From Lepas anatifera (Eukaryota > Arthropoda > Thecostraca > Lepadidae), in the NCBI GenBank assembly GCA_034440635.1, contig JAOTON010001814.1, positions 1,178,001 to 1,242,000 of the forward strand: DNA of 64,000 nucleotides. Direction: 5' to 3'. A program made the position numbers and the translations under genes. This document shows positions 11,085 through 22,075 of the stretch, piece after piece. The number at the start of each line of letters is the position of its first letter. Within the stretch, counting starts at the first letter, position 1. The notes beneath the pieces were generated by a model. It was not told where the DNA came from. It saw only the letters and a program-made list of their open reading frames with translations, and did not search any database.

Positions 11085-11515
11085 GTTTATTGTTTATTAA
11101 AGATGAGCAACAAGGCAAGGCAAGGATTTTTACGATGAGCAACAAGGCAAGGCCCCAGTATCAGGTCAAGTGGAGACAATAAAAGAGCACAGCTATTAAG
11201 ATACGGTATGATACAATTACACACCATGAGATACACTTCTAAAAGAGAGAATCCTGAGCGAATAGAACATGTAATGGGGCAGTGGAGGTAAAAATATAGA
11301 TAAACCATGCACTGTTCCAATGATGATTATGACTGGTAATAGTCGCAGCCTAAATTAAGTTCTCCGGGATCTATGCACTAGCGACAAGTAACCCTTTAAA
11401 AAAGTTCGTGCCTGCCTGGGCCCTAAATTTGGCGTGGCTGCACCCAAGTGTGTCGGTTGGGGGCAGGCAGCAGCAAAAGCGTTGTAGGTACCAGGCGCCA
11501 GACAAAATAATGTAC
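11085..11515. repeat. Insertion inside D1, unknown type
   Basis: This segment is absent from D2. It starts with TTGTTTATTGTTTATT and two copies of GATGAGCAACAAGGCAAGG, and ends near GGCGCCAGACAAAATAATG. No clear target duplication or ORF was found. Confidence 0.45.
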
Positions 11516-12582
11516 ACTATAACTACCAGTGTAGCAACTGTTTGGCCGGAAATAAGGATTGCCCTGTAACAATGACCTTTGACTTTGTCTTTAACATCGA
11601 GTTACCTTAACTATGACGTCATAGCATAATATACTTCAGACCGGGTAACGCCATTTGACCGGAAGCACTGGGTTCAATGGCCTCAAAAGTCTAATATGAC
11701 CTTGACCCTTTGATATTTGACCTTGACCTTCATGTGAGGTGACCTTGACATATCATTCCGGCTATATGGCGTTATGACGTCACCACTCGGTCTCCAATGC
11801 AAGCCAACTGATCTGACCACACCATTGTGGCGATCTCAAAATGCAAGTTTGACTTTGAAAGCCTGTAATTCAAAAATTTAAACTGATTCTCAAAATTTCT
11901 CCACTAATCGACGCGCCTTTAAATTCTCTCAAATTCCGTAAGTATAGTTTTTGACTACGAACGGTTCTCCGACCATCTAAGAAAAATAGGTGGGGAGGGG
12001 GCCTCCGAGGCCCCCTTCCAGTTCGCGTGTTAACCCTGTTCTTACTTATGCTTTCTTAATTTTTTGGAAGTGACTCCACTTGACCTGCACTGGTGACATG
12101 ACCTGAGATGACCCAACCTTACATTTTGAGAAAAGTTGAAGAATTGATCCAGTATAATGTGTACCAAGTATGGCAGCGCTTTGCGCCGCTGTTTTTTAGT
12201 GCTGCAAAAAAACCGAGGGGAAAGGTGTTCAAACACCCTCCACCGGGGCGAGGGTTAGCGTTAATGAAATGTTTACTGAGGACATGTTGTTTGTAGCCAG
12301 CCTGTATGTACAATAGTTTGATTGGATTCGATTAACTAATTCGAGCGAAGCATATCTAATAAAAGATAGCATGTAGCTGACATAACTGGGAATGTTTGCT
12401 ATTACTGTACTCGTCTAGCACAACATGTACTAGTGATAGAGAAATGACTATTTTCAGCAGGTTACCAGCAGTCGCCATCTAAAATAACATGAAAATAATG
12501 AACCAATTATAATAACTTAGCAATTTCTTGTTAATAAAAGATAGTGACTGAAATAAATGAACACTATGTCACACAACTACTC

Positions 12583-12665
12583 AGGGGCGGACCCAAGGGG
12601 GGGCGGGGCGATGGGATGATTGCTCCCCCTAGGGCCGATCTTAAGCACTAGAAAGAAACACATCC
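12583..12665 (+). repeat. hAT-like terminal fragment (CAGNGGCGGAYCCA type)
   Basis: CAGGGGCGGACCCAAGGGGG resembles ends seen at 22812-22835, 33786-33818 and 47906-47938. No partner end was located. Confidence 0.5.
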
Positions 12666-12671
12666 GCCTTG

Positions 12672-13112
12672 ACCTGTGACTTTTGACCTTGACCTTGACT
12701 TTCATGTGAGGTGACCTTGACATATCATCCCGGTTATATGGCGTTATGACGTAACCACTCGGTCTCCAATGCAAGTGAACTGGTCCGACCACGCTATTGT
12801 GGTGATCTCAAAATGCGTCTGACTTTGAAAGCCAATAGGTCGAAAATTTTCAACTAATTTTCAAAATTCCTTCACCAATTGACGTGCCTTTAAATTCTCT
12901 CAAATACCGCCAAGTATTGTTTTTCGGCTACGAGCGGTTTTCCGACCACCCTGGAAAAATAGGTGGGAAGGGAACCACCGAGACGCCCCTTCCAGTGCGC
13001 GTATTAGCCTTGTTCTTACTTATGCTTTCTTAATTTTTTTGGGTGAGGCCACTTGACCGGCACTGGTGAACTGGCCTGATATGAAGCAACCTTAAATTTT
13101 GAGAAAAGTTTA
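12672..13112 (-). repeat. Duplicated D/A junction
   Basis: About 440 bp repeats 11690-12142 with moderate divergence. It includes the end of family D (ending CCAGTGCGCGTATTAGCC, where TTAA has become TTAG) followed by the same family A sequence (TGTTCTTACTTATGCTTTCTTAATT). The nested junction itself has been copied, about 975 bp downstream. Confidence 0.78.
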
Positions 13113-13327
13113 TGGTTTGTACGCCGCAGCCAAGAGGTCAGACAAAGTCCGAACGTGCCACTATAGTTAGGGAAGTTTCAGCCACCGGTGTCTACACATT
13201 TTTCATTCTTCCTCTACTGCAGCATTTCTGGTCTTCTTACTGTTGATTTTACCACTTTGTGGGCTATTTTATCATTGGACATTTCGATAGTTATTCATTG
13301 GGACGTTCTGGCTATGCATCTTTGTTC

Positions 13328-15175
13328 TTGAGTACGAATTCAAATGTGGACTATTTGAGCAGTTGACTCATAGAGATTAACTATTACTACTAGAGAGGAA
13401 CTGCCTATTCAAATGTTGTGACCACTTGAAGCTGAAACTTGGCTTTTTTGAGTCAGAAAAATGAGTCGTGAGCGTGAACTTAATCTTTTGGATAATTCTT
13501 GCATGAAAATGACAGTTTGATTCATTTTTATCTATGTAAAAACTTACATTCAAGTAACTCGTACATTAAATTCTCTGGAAAAAGTTCATAGTCGTATAAT
13601 TATTGTTTTCTATGACAAATCAATTAGCCTATTTAATATTATAAAAATATATATCTAATTGGTTTGCTTGATGAATTATATTTATTACACCGTTTTTTCC
13701 GACCGTCGCAATCGTCGCACACTAGTTTGTACGATCATCGCACACTAGTTTGTCTGCATTGTGGAACGAGTGGTGACTTAATAATAATAATAATAATAAT
13801 AATTTTTGGGGCTTATCAACGCACCAACTCCTAGGGTCATATGGCGTCGCCAACTCTTTCCCTGTTGGAAGGGTTTCTCGGGAGCCAGTTTGCTCCATGT
13901 TCAGAGAACGAGTGAAGACTTAATAAAGTCGCATAATCCTGACGAACAGGATACAAAAGTCCCCAGAACTCAGAGATAGCACCTCTCAAGCGCCCTAGAG
14001 GTGAAAGCAAAGCTCTCCACCTGAACCACATCCGGAAGCAAATCCAAAATAATCGGATAACAAGCCACAGCGACCATTTCTTATGCATAAGCCTAACATC
14101 GGCTACTGGCCCAGTTCAAACCAACACAGTCGTCGGGGCGAGGTTATCCTCACCAGACTTAGGAATGGATTCTTCAAATGAAATTCTATGAGCGTGCGGG
14201 TATCCTGTGGTACCCGTGACGTCATGGAAAACCCCTATCACGTACTGATGAAATGTCCCAAAACCCTACTCGGCAATGATCACCTCGAGCTGCTTGACAA
14301 GCTCTTCACCTTTTGAAGGATGTTAGGCTAGAGCAGCTTATCTTAAAAACATCAATGATGACAGGCATACACTATAGCTCAAAACTGATAGCAGCTCCGC
14401 CTCTTATAACAAACATTTATGCCATAGACATCCCCCTGCAAAATTTTACTATTTTACTACTTGATCCATTTATAAGATAATATTCGTGCACTACAACTTG
14501 CCCCGTGACCAGTAATAAGTTATCCCGTAGTGGGGGCATGCTGAAAATGCTGACTTTGTTTCACGTTTTCAATTAGTATATGTTTGTCTTCAAACCGAAA
14601 AGAAAATAATAGATATAACAGATAAAAAATAAATAGGCTATCAAATAAAACTCGCTTTATACATATCATACGGATATTTTGGAAGATACAGCTTGACCCA
14701 GGAAAACTATCATATAACCTCCTCCTCACCTACCGAAATTTTCAAAAATGGTCTAAGAAATATTCGTCCCACAAACATATGATGGGGACGATGAAGGACG
14801 ACGAAGTGTTAACATGCCTATGACGGGGCAGGTGCGGTAGTGATCATGGCCGCGTAAATGGAATAGGTATTTTTAAAGGAAAGTAAAAGGACACAATATA
14901 TCTATAATTTGTGATTACGTGGTTTTTTAAGCCTCCTACCGAAAATTTAATGCAATTTTCCGCTGGGAATGACGTTTATCAAATGCACGAGCGCCTGAAG
15001 ATAATATTTTTGACTTAATAAAAGCCAGAGTTCAGCTTCAATTTTCTTCAACCGGGTATAGGGATTTTGATTGGCAGTTCCTCTCTAGTAGTAATAGTTC
15101 ATCTCTATGAGTTGACTATTTGAACATCGCGTGAATTCACATTTCTGTAGTCCCTCTGCTTCATTACTTTGACTG
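13328..15175. repeat. Long inverted repeat flanking 1.5 kb
   Basis: The arms at about 13330-13480 and 15020-15175 are inverted copies. Shared sequence includes TTGACTCATAGAGAT, AACTATTACTACTAGAGAGG and AACTGCC. The interior (13480-15020) is AT-rich with no recognised ORF and contains a SINE at 13785. It could be a foldback element or a MITE-like transposon. No clean target duplication was seen. Confidence 0.65.
13764..13926 (-). repeat. SINE subfamily 1, 5'-truncated
   Basis: Minus-strand copy of the SINE 3' half, with an (AAT)n tail at 13785 and then TTTTTGGGGCTTATCAACGC. Imperfect 21-bp target duplications, GAACGAGTGGTGACTTAATA and GAACGAGTGAAGACTTAATA, lie at 13764-13784 and 13906-13926. 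The truncated 5' end and these flanks indicate an LINE-mediated insertion. Confidence 0.82.
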
Positions 15176-15184
15176 GCACTAGCA

Positions 15185-15690
15185 CTAGCAAAAATCAGCT
15201 ATCAGCCATTCTAAGCAAATCAAGAGCCGGGGCAGATTTCGGGGAAGGTCGGGCAGGGGAACCTGGGGACTGTGTTTAAGTGAATCCGTTCGCATCCCGG
15301 TGAAGGCTGGTGACTCCGGTGGACCCCGGCTGAGAAGATGGCGCACGCGCTGCAAATTCTTATAGAGCACACTGCAAAAAATGGCGCCAGACTTGTCTAC
15401 ATATTTGCTTATGTTGTGGATTTCAACCTCGTGGTGAAGAAGGTGTATATCACAGGAGCAAGGTAATAGAGGAATTGGAATTTTCGATCTCAATCTACTG
15501 GAAAATGTGAGACCAAGACGCCTGCATTTTGGAAACTTAAAAGTGTGTGGGGAGACAGTCAACATATTCCTGACAAGAAACCTCCTCCTCTAGGAACAAG
15601 AGCTTGGCGGTTCTGGGCTCTTCTTACCTTTCCCACATTCTGGTTTCAAATAATTTCAGTTAGGTATTTTTCAAGTATCGGTAGACGTCA
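15185..15690. other. No recognisable gene
   Basis: A 126-codon minus-strand frame (15185-15565) has no motif I recognise, and its composition is not clearly coding. Left uncalled. Confidence 0.35.
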
Positions 15691-16770
15691 GGGACATTTA
15701 AAAACTGGGGCCTGGAGTGAACGATTTCAACTGGGTATTGACTAACCAATGCTCAAAATGGGTGACAGGGGAAGCATGATAAAAGGATTTATTATATATT
15801 TTGTAATAAGGTAAGCATGCATTACTCCAGGTACCCAGGTACCTACCTTCCTGCAAGTAAGACTCAAGTTCACACTGATAGCTTAAATGTTTTAATGGAT
15901 ACAGTTGTAATTTTACAGTCAGCATCTCATGCTGTGTGTAGAAAGTGGCTATATAGTTAAATTTTCCCATGGTCTTTTACTCACCATATATCTCTGGCTG
16001 AAACCTGGCCAACTTTTGTCCGGCCGATTTAGTTCTACAATTTGGAAAAAAATAAACTGAACTTTGCAATTGAACAATATTTTTTAGCGAAATTAATGGT
16101 TCACTCTTACTCTTGTCAGGATGACACATTTGATCTACCTATGATTTGTTAAGTTATAAGAGGATTTGGAAATTTGTTTGGTGTTTGAATGTTTTAGACT
16201 GCCTTTGACATCCTTGTATCAAAAATAAATTTTGAAAAATATGGTCCAATTTCTTTTAATTCTTAAATTTCCTCCCAAATGTTGATTGAAAGCACAGATC
16301 TTTAAATGCAATTCTCAGAAAACATATACAAACAAACTTTGATAGCAATTGAGCGTAAACTATGAGAGATATTGGGTTATACGGAAGGCCTTTACGAGTG
16401 CGTCAAATATTTACATGACCATAGCTTTGGAAATTGGTAACATACTTCAATTTCTTTAATCAGTGTGCCACGTTACTTCGTAAAATGTAAATAGACAAAA
16501 TATAGTTTTACTCCCCAAAATTTCAAAGTATTATATAATTTTGGATTATTTTACACTTTAAATCGTGTCATGGTCTGAAGACCATATAACTAATTCTGAA
16601 TAACATCCCCTAATAAAACTATATTTGTATTACATGAATGTGACAAATAAAGGCTATATGCTCAGGCTTCTGCTCCACAAGCTATACTTGCTTCTGGGGA
16701 ACATTTCTCTAATCTCGGGGCATCAGCTGGTTTGTGTTGGGGAACCAAATTACTTTTTCTGACCTCTGCC
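15690..16770 (-). repeat. Dispersed repeat J, copy 1
   Basis: Inverted homologue of 38990-40110. Matching landmarks include CTCAGGCTTCTGCTCCACAAGCTATA and GGGGAACATT (16660-16720), and CAACTGGGTATTGACT..CCAATGCTCAAAATGG (15730-15760). AT-rich, with no ORF. Class unknown. Confidence 0.7.
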
Positions 16771-16959
16771 GCTCCCGCCGGGACCACCCCCGCAGGGGGG
16801 CCCAGTGGCTGCGGCTGTACCCCGACCCCGCAAGTTGACTTCCAAATGCCACCGAATGTAGGTCTAGGGGCCCCTTATAATGTACATACCTCGAGGCCCT
16901 GAAATCGACCTTGGGGACCCAGAGGTGACTTTAGGGCCACTAAAGATATGTGCGAAGTA

Positions 16960-17864
16960 CGGAGGCGCTTCGCGCCACCGTACTGGCACACCTTCTCCTT
17001 GAGTGATTCTGCAACTTTCCCGAAAATTTTAAGTTTGGGTCAATTCAGGTCAGGTCACCAGAGCAGGTCAAGTGACCACACTTCACAAAATGTTTAGGTG
17101 GCATAAGTAAGAAATGAGTGAATCTATCGGATTAAAACTTATTAACACCTAATGGCCCACCGAGTTCTACAAAATGTGTTCCGGGATTTTTTCATACCAA
17201 TGACCTAAGGCCAGTACGGACCATGACCTCTCTATTAGAAATACATGGGAAAACGGAAATCGGACCGTATTTGTGTAGGTAAACCTGAAAATACCTTCAT
17301 CCTGGAAGTATCCTGGCTCCCTTTCCAGGTTCATGTTGCAATGTTTGACCTGTGACATCTGAGAGGTCATCTGGGGCAACTTAAGCAGTTTTCAGACTGA
17401 TGTCAATAACTTTGCATGGCATTATAATACAGTTTTTATTTTCATACCATTGCGTTTAGAGTGCTATTTGAGTCGAATGATATCCATATTGACTATGCTA
17501 GGTCAAAAGTGACCTTGACCTGACCTGAGGTCAGGCTTTGTGTTTTGACCTAGTATGGTCACATGATATATCATTATATTTTCCATGACGAGAAGAAGCG
17601 AATGGTGCCTTCAAAAATGATTCTAACCCAAATCTGTCAGATGATAGAGCCCAAAACTTTGCTCAAATGGCAACTTTTTACCTGTCATGACATCAATATT
17701 GACCTGAGCAAAAAGTGACAAATATTGTTTCTTCATGAATTTACATGAGCTATCGACCAGCCTTCGCGTTTTTTCGCTATCCCACATAGGGGCCGAGTTT
17801 GAGGGGGTTGTTCAAACACCCCACCAGGGCGAAGGTGGCTTGGGCCCACCGGGGCGCGGGTTAA
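16960..17864 (+). mobile_element. TTAA MITE family A, copy A3 (5'-truncated)
   Basis: Similarity to A1 starts in the hairpin region (GGAGGCGCTTCGCGCCACC) and continues to the end CCCACCGGGGCGCGGG, followed by TTAA at 17861-17864. The CCC start is missing. GACCTTGACCTGACCTGAGG is well preserved near 17512. Confidence 0.82.
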
Positions 17865-18360
17865 GTTACTCCTTTCCGAAATCTCAAAAGGAGAGTTAGG
17901 AATGCGCCTGTTTGAGTGGTTTCTGGACACTATCGTGAGCTACATTTCGACCAATTCTTATTGACCTAGGTCAATCCTTCGAGGTCAAACGAGGTCGTCA
18001 ATGTCCTTATAGGCCGTGCTGGGGACTTATTGGGAAAGGCCATGATTATGCAGAAAAGTCGGGAATACTCCGAAAATAGGCCAAATACATAGAGAAAAGA
18101 TCTCCGCAGTTTTGCCTGTGATTTTGAGGTGACCGTAATTCAGGCCATTGACCTATGTCGTAACAATACGACATATTCCTTAATTGGCACTACATCAGCC
18201 TTTAGACGAAAATAGGTTTTCCTCTGTAAAATACCGTTGACCTCGACTTTGAGTAACCTCACTATGAATTCTTGGCATAACATACGCCATACTAGTTATA
18301 TCATTTGTCCGAAACACCAGGTCAATGAACTTGAAATCACCTGTGACATTTGACCCTGAT
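17865..18360 (-). mobile_element. MITE family D fragment D3
   Basis: Contains TTGACCTAGGTCAAT..CTTCGAGGTCAAACGAGGTC, also found at 10860-10890 in D1. It abuts the TTAA at the 3' end of A3, so A3 probably inserted at the edge of, or into, this D copy. Confidence 0.65.
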
Positions 18361-18364
18361 CTTA

Positions 18365-18750
18365 GCCCTGATGAATGAACGCGGGCAATTTTACCAGTTT
18401 GAATTGTACGGCCGACAAATGGAAAGCGATGCGTGAACGCTTCTCCATTCTCCTGCGCCGATTCATTTCATCCGCCAATCTTCCACTTTTGATCGAGGAG
18501 TAAACTTTAAGTATCAGCCCATCTGACTTGCAGAACAGCGACAGGCATTTCAGGGAGTTCGCGAACTCCCGGATTTTCCCCGTACCACATACATTGCTGA
18601 GCCTCAGAATATACCTATTATTACCGTTGGGTCGCAAGTATACCGCCCTCAGCCGGTTGAAATTAAAAGAAAAACACACCGTAAGCAATTATAAAATCAT
18701 AACATTTATTTGCATAATTGCAATGTGATGATTTACAACGGATGTGCTAG
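18365..18750. other. No recognised feature (possible intron)
   Basis: Lies immediately upstream of the phospholipase-like exon. If that exon is real, this would be intron. A 108-codon minus-strand frame here has no recognised motif. Confidence 0.35.
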
Positions 18751-18752
18751 GC

Positions 18753-18914
18753 GGTGAAGTTGACGAGGTGGGTGCTGTGTGCTCGGCAGGCGACGCGCCT
18801 GGCACTTGCTCCCACTCACTCTGCCTCTGTGACAAGACGGCCGTTGAGTGTTTCGCCAGCCACCCCTACAACAAGCAGAACAAACGCAGCAGCATCTGGG
18901 ACATCCTGGCCTGA
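18753..18914 (+). CDS. Secreted phospholipase A2-like terminal exon
   Basis: A 53-codon frame reads GEVDEVGAVCSAGDAPGTC, then SHSLCLCDKTAVECFASHPY, NKQNKR, and stops at TGA (18912-18914). The C-x-C-D-K-x-A-x-x-C-F-A-x-x-x-Y-N arrangement is the C-terminal signature of group I/II secreted phospholipases A2. In that family the Asp after the cysteines belongs to the catalytic network and the Cys residues form disulfides. The upstream AG at 18749-18750 (GATGTGCTAG) can serve as a splice acceptor. The calcium loop and the CCxxHDxC catalytic helix are not in the nearby upstream sequence, so they would be in exons outside this window or lost. The family is extracellular and hydrolyses the sn-2 ester of phospholipids. 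This could be a real gene's last exon or a solitary fragment. Confidence 0.62.
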   Translation, partial: GEVDEVGAVCSAGDAPGTCSHSLCLCDKTAVECFASHPYNKQNKRSSIWDILA

Positions 18915-19052
18915 GGACGACTACTTCCGTCCTTATAGGAGCCATGTTCACGCTTACACCAGAAAAAAGAACATGACTGCACAGGCATAGCTGGCTAGCG
19001 TCAAGGAACTGAGCATCGCTCTTTTTCGCAATTGTGGAGAAACTTGACTGAC

Positions 19053-19316
19053 AAACGGCTCTCAGAGGAGTGAATGTTAGAAACCTGCTATTGCCATGAT
19101 AGGACCTTGTAACCAGAGAAGCGGCTCTCAGCGGAGCGAATGTTAAAAACCTGCTATTGCCGTGATAGCACCTTGTAACCAGAGAAGCGGCTCTCAGCGG
19201 AGTGAATGTTAGAAACCTGCTACTACCATGATAGCACCTTGTAAGCAGAGAAGCGGCTCTCAGCAGCGTGAATGTTAGAAACCTGCTATTGCCGTGATAG
19301 CACTTTGTAACCAGAT
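19053..19316 (+). repeat. 66-bp tandem repeat, 4 units
   Basis: Four units, each about 66 bp (AAGCGGCTCTCAGCGGAG..GAATGTTA.AAACCTGCTATTGCC.TGATAGCACCTTGTAACCAGAG), lie head to tail with 85-95% identity, immediately 3' of the phospholipase-like exon. Confidence 0.92.
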
Positions 19317-19686
19317 TGCGTCATGATGTAGCAATTCTTCGTGATGTGCTCTACAGTTTCTACCGATGAAGATCTTAATCTACAGCTGTGATGAGTCATC
19401 GTGTTTGTTCCGAGAGTAAAAACATGCTAAACAGCTATATCATTTATGGACCCCAGAATCATGCTCAGGGTTGATAAAAGTCAAAACTGCTATGCCTGCG
19501 TCCCTTGAGAAACGATATTTTCGTACCATATACTGCGCGTTCACCAATTCTAACTGTACCTGGCTTGGTTTAATTTATTCTGCAGGAGGTGCATCTGGCG
19601 ACATGGTTATATACAGAGTGGAATCGAACAACGCCGACTACCTACATGCCTGGCGACTACCACGGTTTGCTAGGTTAAAGTTACTG

Positions 19687-20025
19687 CCCCGGCAACTCGG
19701 TAGCCTGGGCTCCAGTCTGCTCAGGAAACCAAGCAGTGACAGTGCACCGATTAAGGCTTGGAATCGATCCCCTGGGACACAGCGGCGCTCAAAAGTTAAC
19801 CCGTCATAGGTCGGCTGGCAACTGACTGGTGAGAGGGTAACCTGAGCGGGGCGGCCGCCCCTGTTCTTTTCGGGACGTTAAACGCTGACTTCTAAATTAA
19901 TCCGTCTTTGCAGGAATTGCGCTTTCGGATGGCGCAGTGAGGGTATCAGAGTCAAGTCCCTCAATGGCCTTATCGAGACTTGGATCCCAAAATCAGAGCT
20001 TGGAATAACTTGGACAATATTTATG
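19687..20025 (+). repeat. tRNA-derived SINE, second family, copy T1
   Basis: Shares with 44407-44757 a tRNA-like head (CCCGGCAACTCGGTAGCC), the core GGCTGGCAACTGACTG, GAGCGGGGCGGCCG, GGGACGTTAAAC and CTTCTAAATTAA, and a weaker 3' third ending near GGACAATATTT. Its head is more degenerate than that of T2. Confidence 0.75.
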
Positions 20026-20504
20026 GAAGAGTACTGTGACGTTAGGTTGCTTGGTGCTGGTGTTCTCCGTTGCCGGAGTGTCGTCACCAAACGATATATC
20101 ATACATCATAGATCTGTTTGCCAACCCTGGTCCAGTTTTTGCTTCATCTTTAGAACACCCGATTTTTTTAAAACTTGAATCAAACTGGCAGGGGTGTAGA
20201 TTTCTGAAAATAATTTCGGGTGCCCAAATTAAAACAAGTAAATAACCAACATGTAAAAGAAGATATCATAGTATTATCTTTGTTTTAACTATCTCCCAGT
20301 TCTTTTGGACTCTGCAAGTGGTAAAGATAACATGCGAAGAGTGTTCTTACACGATCTCAATATTTCACTGCGGGTGCCCGGGCACTCCTAAAGAAATATA
20401 TATCACCGCTGAATAGCACTGCTCAATAACACCCACCCCAGTGGGCCTCTGAGCTAATTTCGCCCCAGTGCGGGGGGGTTTAAACACCCCTATTCCTATA
20501 CAAT

Positions 20505-21252
20505 CTCGGAGAACTGCAGAGAGACACCAAGGGAGCGGAGATACGGAAGGGAGATCGAAGGGGAGAACTGCAGAGACACCAAGGGAGCGGAGATGCGGAA
20601 AGGAGATCGACAGGGAGAACTGCAGAGACACCAAGGGAGCAGAGATACGGAAGGGAGATCCACAGGGAGAAGTGTAGAGAGACACCGAGGGAGCGGAGAT
20701 ACGGAAGGGAGATCGACGGGGAGAACTGCAGATAGGCACCGAGGGAGGGGAGATACGGAAGGGAGATTGACAGGGAGAACTGTAGAGAGACACGAAGGGA
20801 GCCGAGATACGGAAGGGAGATCGACAGGGAGAACTGTAGAGAGACACCAAGGGAGCGGAGATACGGAAGGGAGATTGACAGGGAGAACTGCAGAGACACC
20901 GAGGGAGCGGAGATACGGAAGGGAGATCGACAGGGAGAACTGTAGAGAGACACCAAGGGAGCGGAGATACGGAAGGGAGATCGACAGGGAGAACTGCAGA
21001 GAGACACCGAGGGAGCGGAGATACGGAAGGGAGATCGACAGGGAGAACTGCAAAGAGACACCAAGGGAGCGGAGATACGGAAGGGAGATCGACAGGGAGA
21101 ACTGCAGAGAGGCACCCAGGGAGCGAAGATACGGAAGGGGGATCGACAGGGAGAACTGTAGAGAGACCCCAAGGGAGCGGAGATACGGAAGGGAGATCGA
21201 CAGGGAGAACTGCAGAGAGACACCAAGGGTGGGAGATACGGAAGGGAGGGGG
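20505..21252 (+). repeat. 52-54-bp minisatellite, 14 units
   Basis: Fourteen head-to-tail units begin GAGAACTGCAGAGAGACACC and end GGAAGGGAGATCGACAGG. Most are 54 bp (18 codons); several are 52 bp because AG is lost from GAGAGAGAC. Unit identity is about 90%. The 54-bp period keeps several frames open on both strands, giving long 18-residue-periodic open frames. There is no initiation context or non-repeat domain, so these are treated as repeat artefacts. Confidence 0.95.
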
Positions 21253-21629
21253 ATGCATCACCATACCGTCTCCCTCGGGGTGATTGGTCCTATCTCGGAG
21301 TAGGTAGCGTGCATGTTGGGGTCGCCACCCGCTGAGTGGTCCCACCAGTGGGGAGATTGATTACCCTCAGCGTGCAAGGCGGCTGCTCAGGGCGCAGCCG
21401 TATGGTGGTCGACAGAGCAAGACCGCCAGACGATGCATTGTAGCATGAAAGTGGGCGCATACCCATCATAGATGATGGCAATGAAAGCAAAGCGTGCAGG
21501 TCGCGCGCAATATGCTTTTTGCGGTTTCAATCTTCGAGCAAACAGCCCTTCCTGAACCACTAACAGCATAGGTAAAGACAAGCACCAACACGCCATCATG
21601 CATGGGCGACGAACATAAACAGAATGAAC

Positions 21630-21795
21630 GCTAAGACCTTTTGGCAAGCGACCTTTTTCACAAGTGGCCGTTATGCTCATTGCCCCAAATGACAACGGCC
21701 CAAGACCAATGCTGGACTCAGCATGCGGCAACTTTCGTTGCAAGTGACAACTGAAGGCAGCTCGTTGAATGACCTTGGGATGCTTTTTCTTCTAT
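21630..21795 (+). repeat. Dispersed repeat L, copy 1
   Basis: Homologous to 37765-37950. Shared landmarks are GACAACGG.C, AGACCAATGCT.GACT, GCGGCAACTT.CGTTG and TGACAACTGAAGGC.GCTCGTTGA. It ends where MITE F1 begins. Confidence 0.7.
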
Positions 21796-22075
21796 TGAAG
21801 GGAATGTGGCACCTTTATAACGTGATTTTAACTGAGATAGTCAAATTTTAAAACATGCCGGAACACCCGGTACTCTATATATTATTCGTCTTGAAACTAA
21901 ATATTTACGTACAGAAAAGCTAAAAACTACCTGAAATGTACCCACATGTACCCTTAGAAGCAGGCCACATTTGTCATGACTTTGGTGTGACGACATACGC
22001 TGACGTCACGGTGAGTATCAGCCTATTAAAGCCCTTGAAGCGCATTGAATATGGTAGACGGAGGAATCATTGCGC
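21795..22075 (+). mobile_element. TTAA MITE family F, copy F1 (3'-truncated)
   Basis: Begins AGGGAATGTGGCACCTTTAT after TTGA (a mutated TTAA at 21795-21798). It matches F2-F4 up to TATGGTAG near 22060 and then ends. It lies at the position where repeat L copy 2 has CTTTTAAG, consistent with a TTAA insertion. Confidence 0.72.

Larger units (their letters stand above)
10708..12033 (-). mobile_element. TTAA MITE family D, copy D1, nested in A2
   Basis: TTAA at 10708-10711 and 12030-12033 bounds a 1318-bp element. Its ends are CACCCGCGCTGGAGAGGGG and (reverse complement) CACGCGAACTGGAAGGGGG. Compared with D2 (910 bp) it carries an extra 430-470 bp at about 11085-11515. The interior has many AGGTCA/TGACCT half-sites. 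No ORF. Confidence 0.83.
10487..12255 (-). mobile_element. TTAA MITE family A, copy A2, interrupted by D1
   Basis: On the minus strand the element starts near 12255 with CCCTCGCCCCGGTGG and continues to 12034. It resumes at 10707 and runs to about 10487, where it is truncated near the orphan hAT end. The two halves match contiguous family A sequence (AAGTAAGAA followed by TCTATC), with D1 inserted at a TTAA between them. A 169-codon frame across 10189-10698 is accidental. Confidence 0.78.

Noticed and set aside
15185..15565. 126-codon minus-strand gene
   Set aside because: No recognisable motif or start context, and nothing supports coding.
20505..21252. CRISPR array
   Set aside because: Units abut without unique spacers. 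Same for 19053-19316 and 52320-52705.
20365..21345. 326-codon minus-strand frame and 236-codon plus-strand frame
   Set aside because: Both are translations of the 54-bp minisatellite, with no non-repeat domain and frame switches at 52-bp units.
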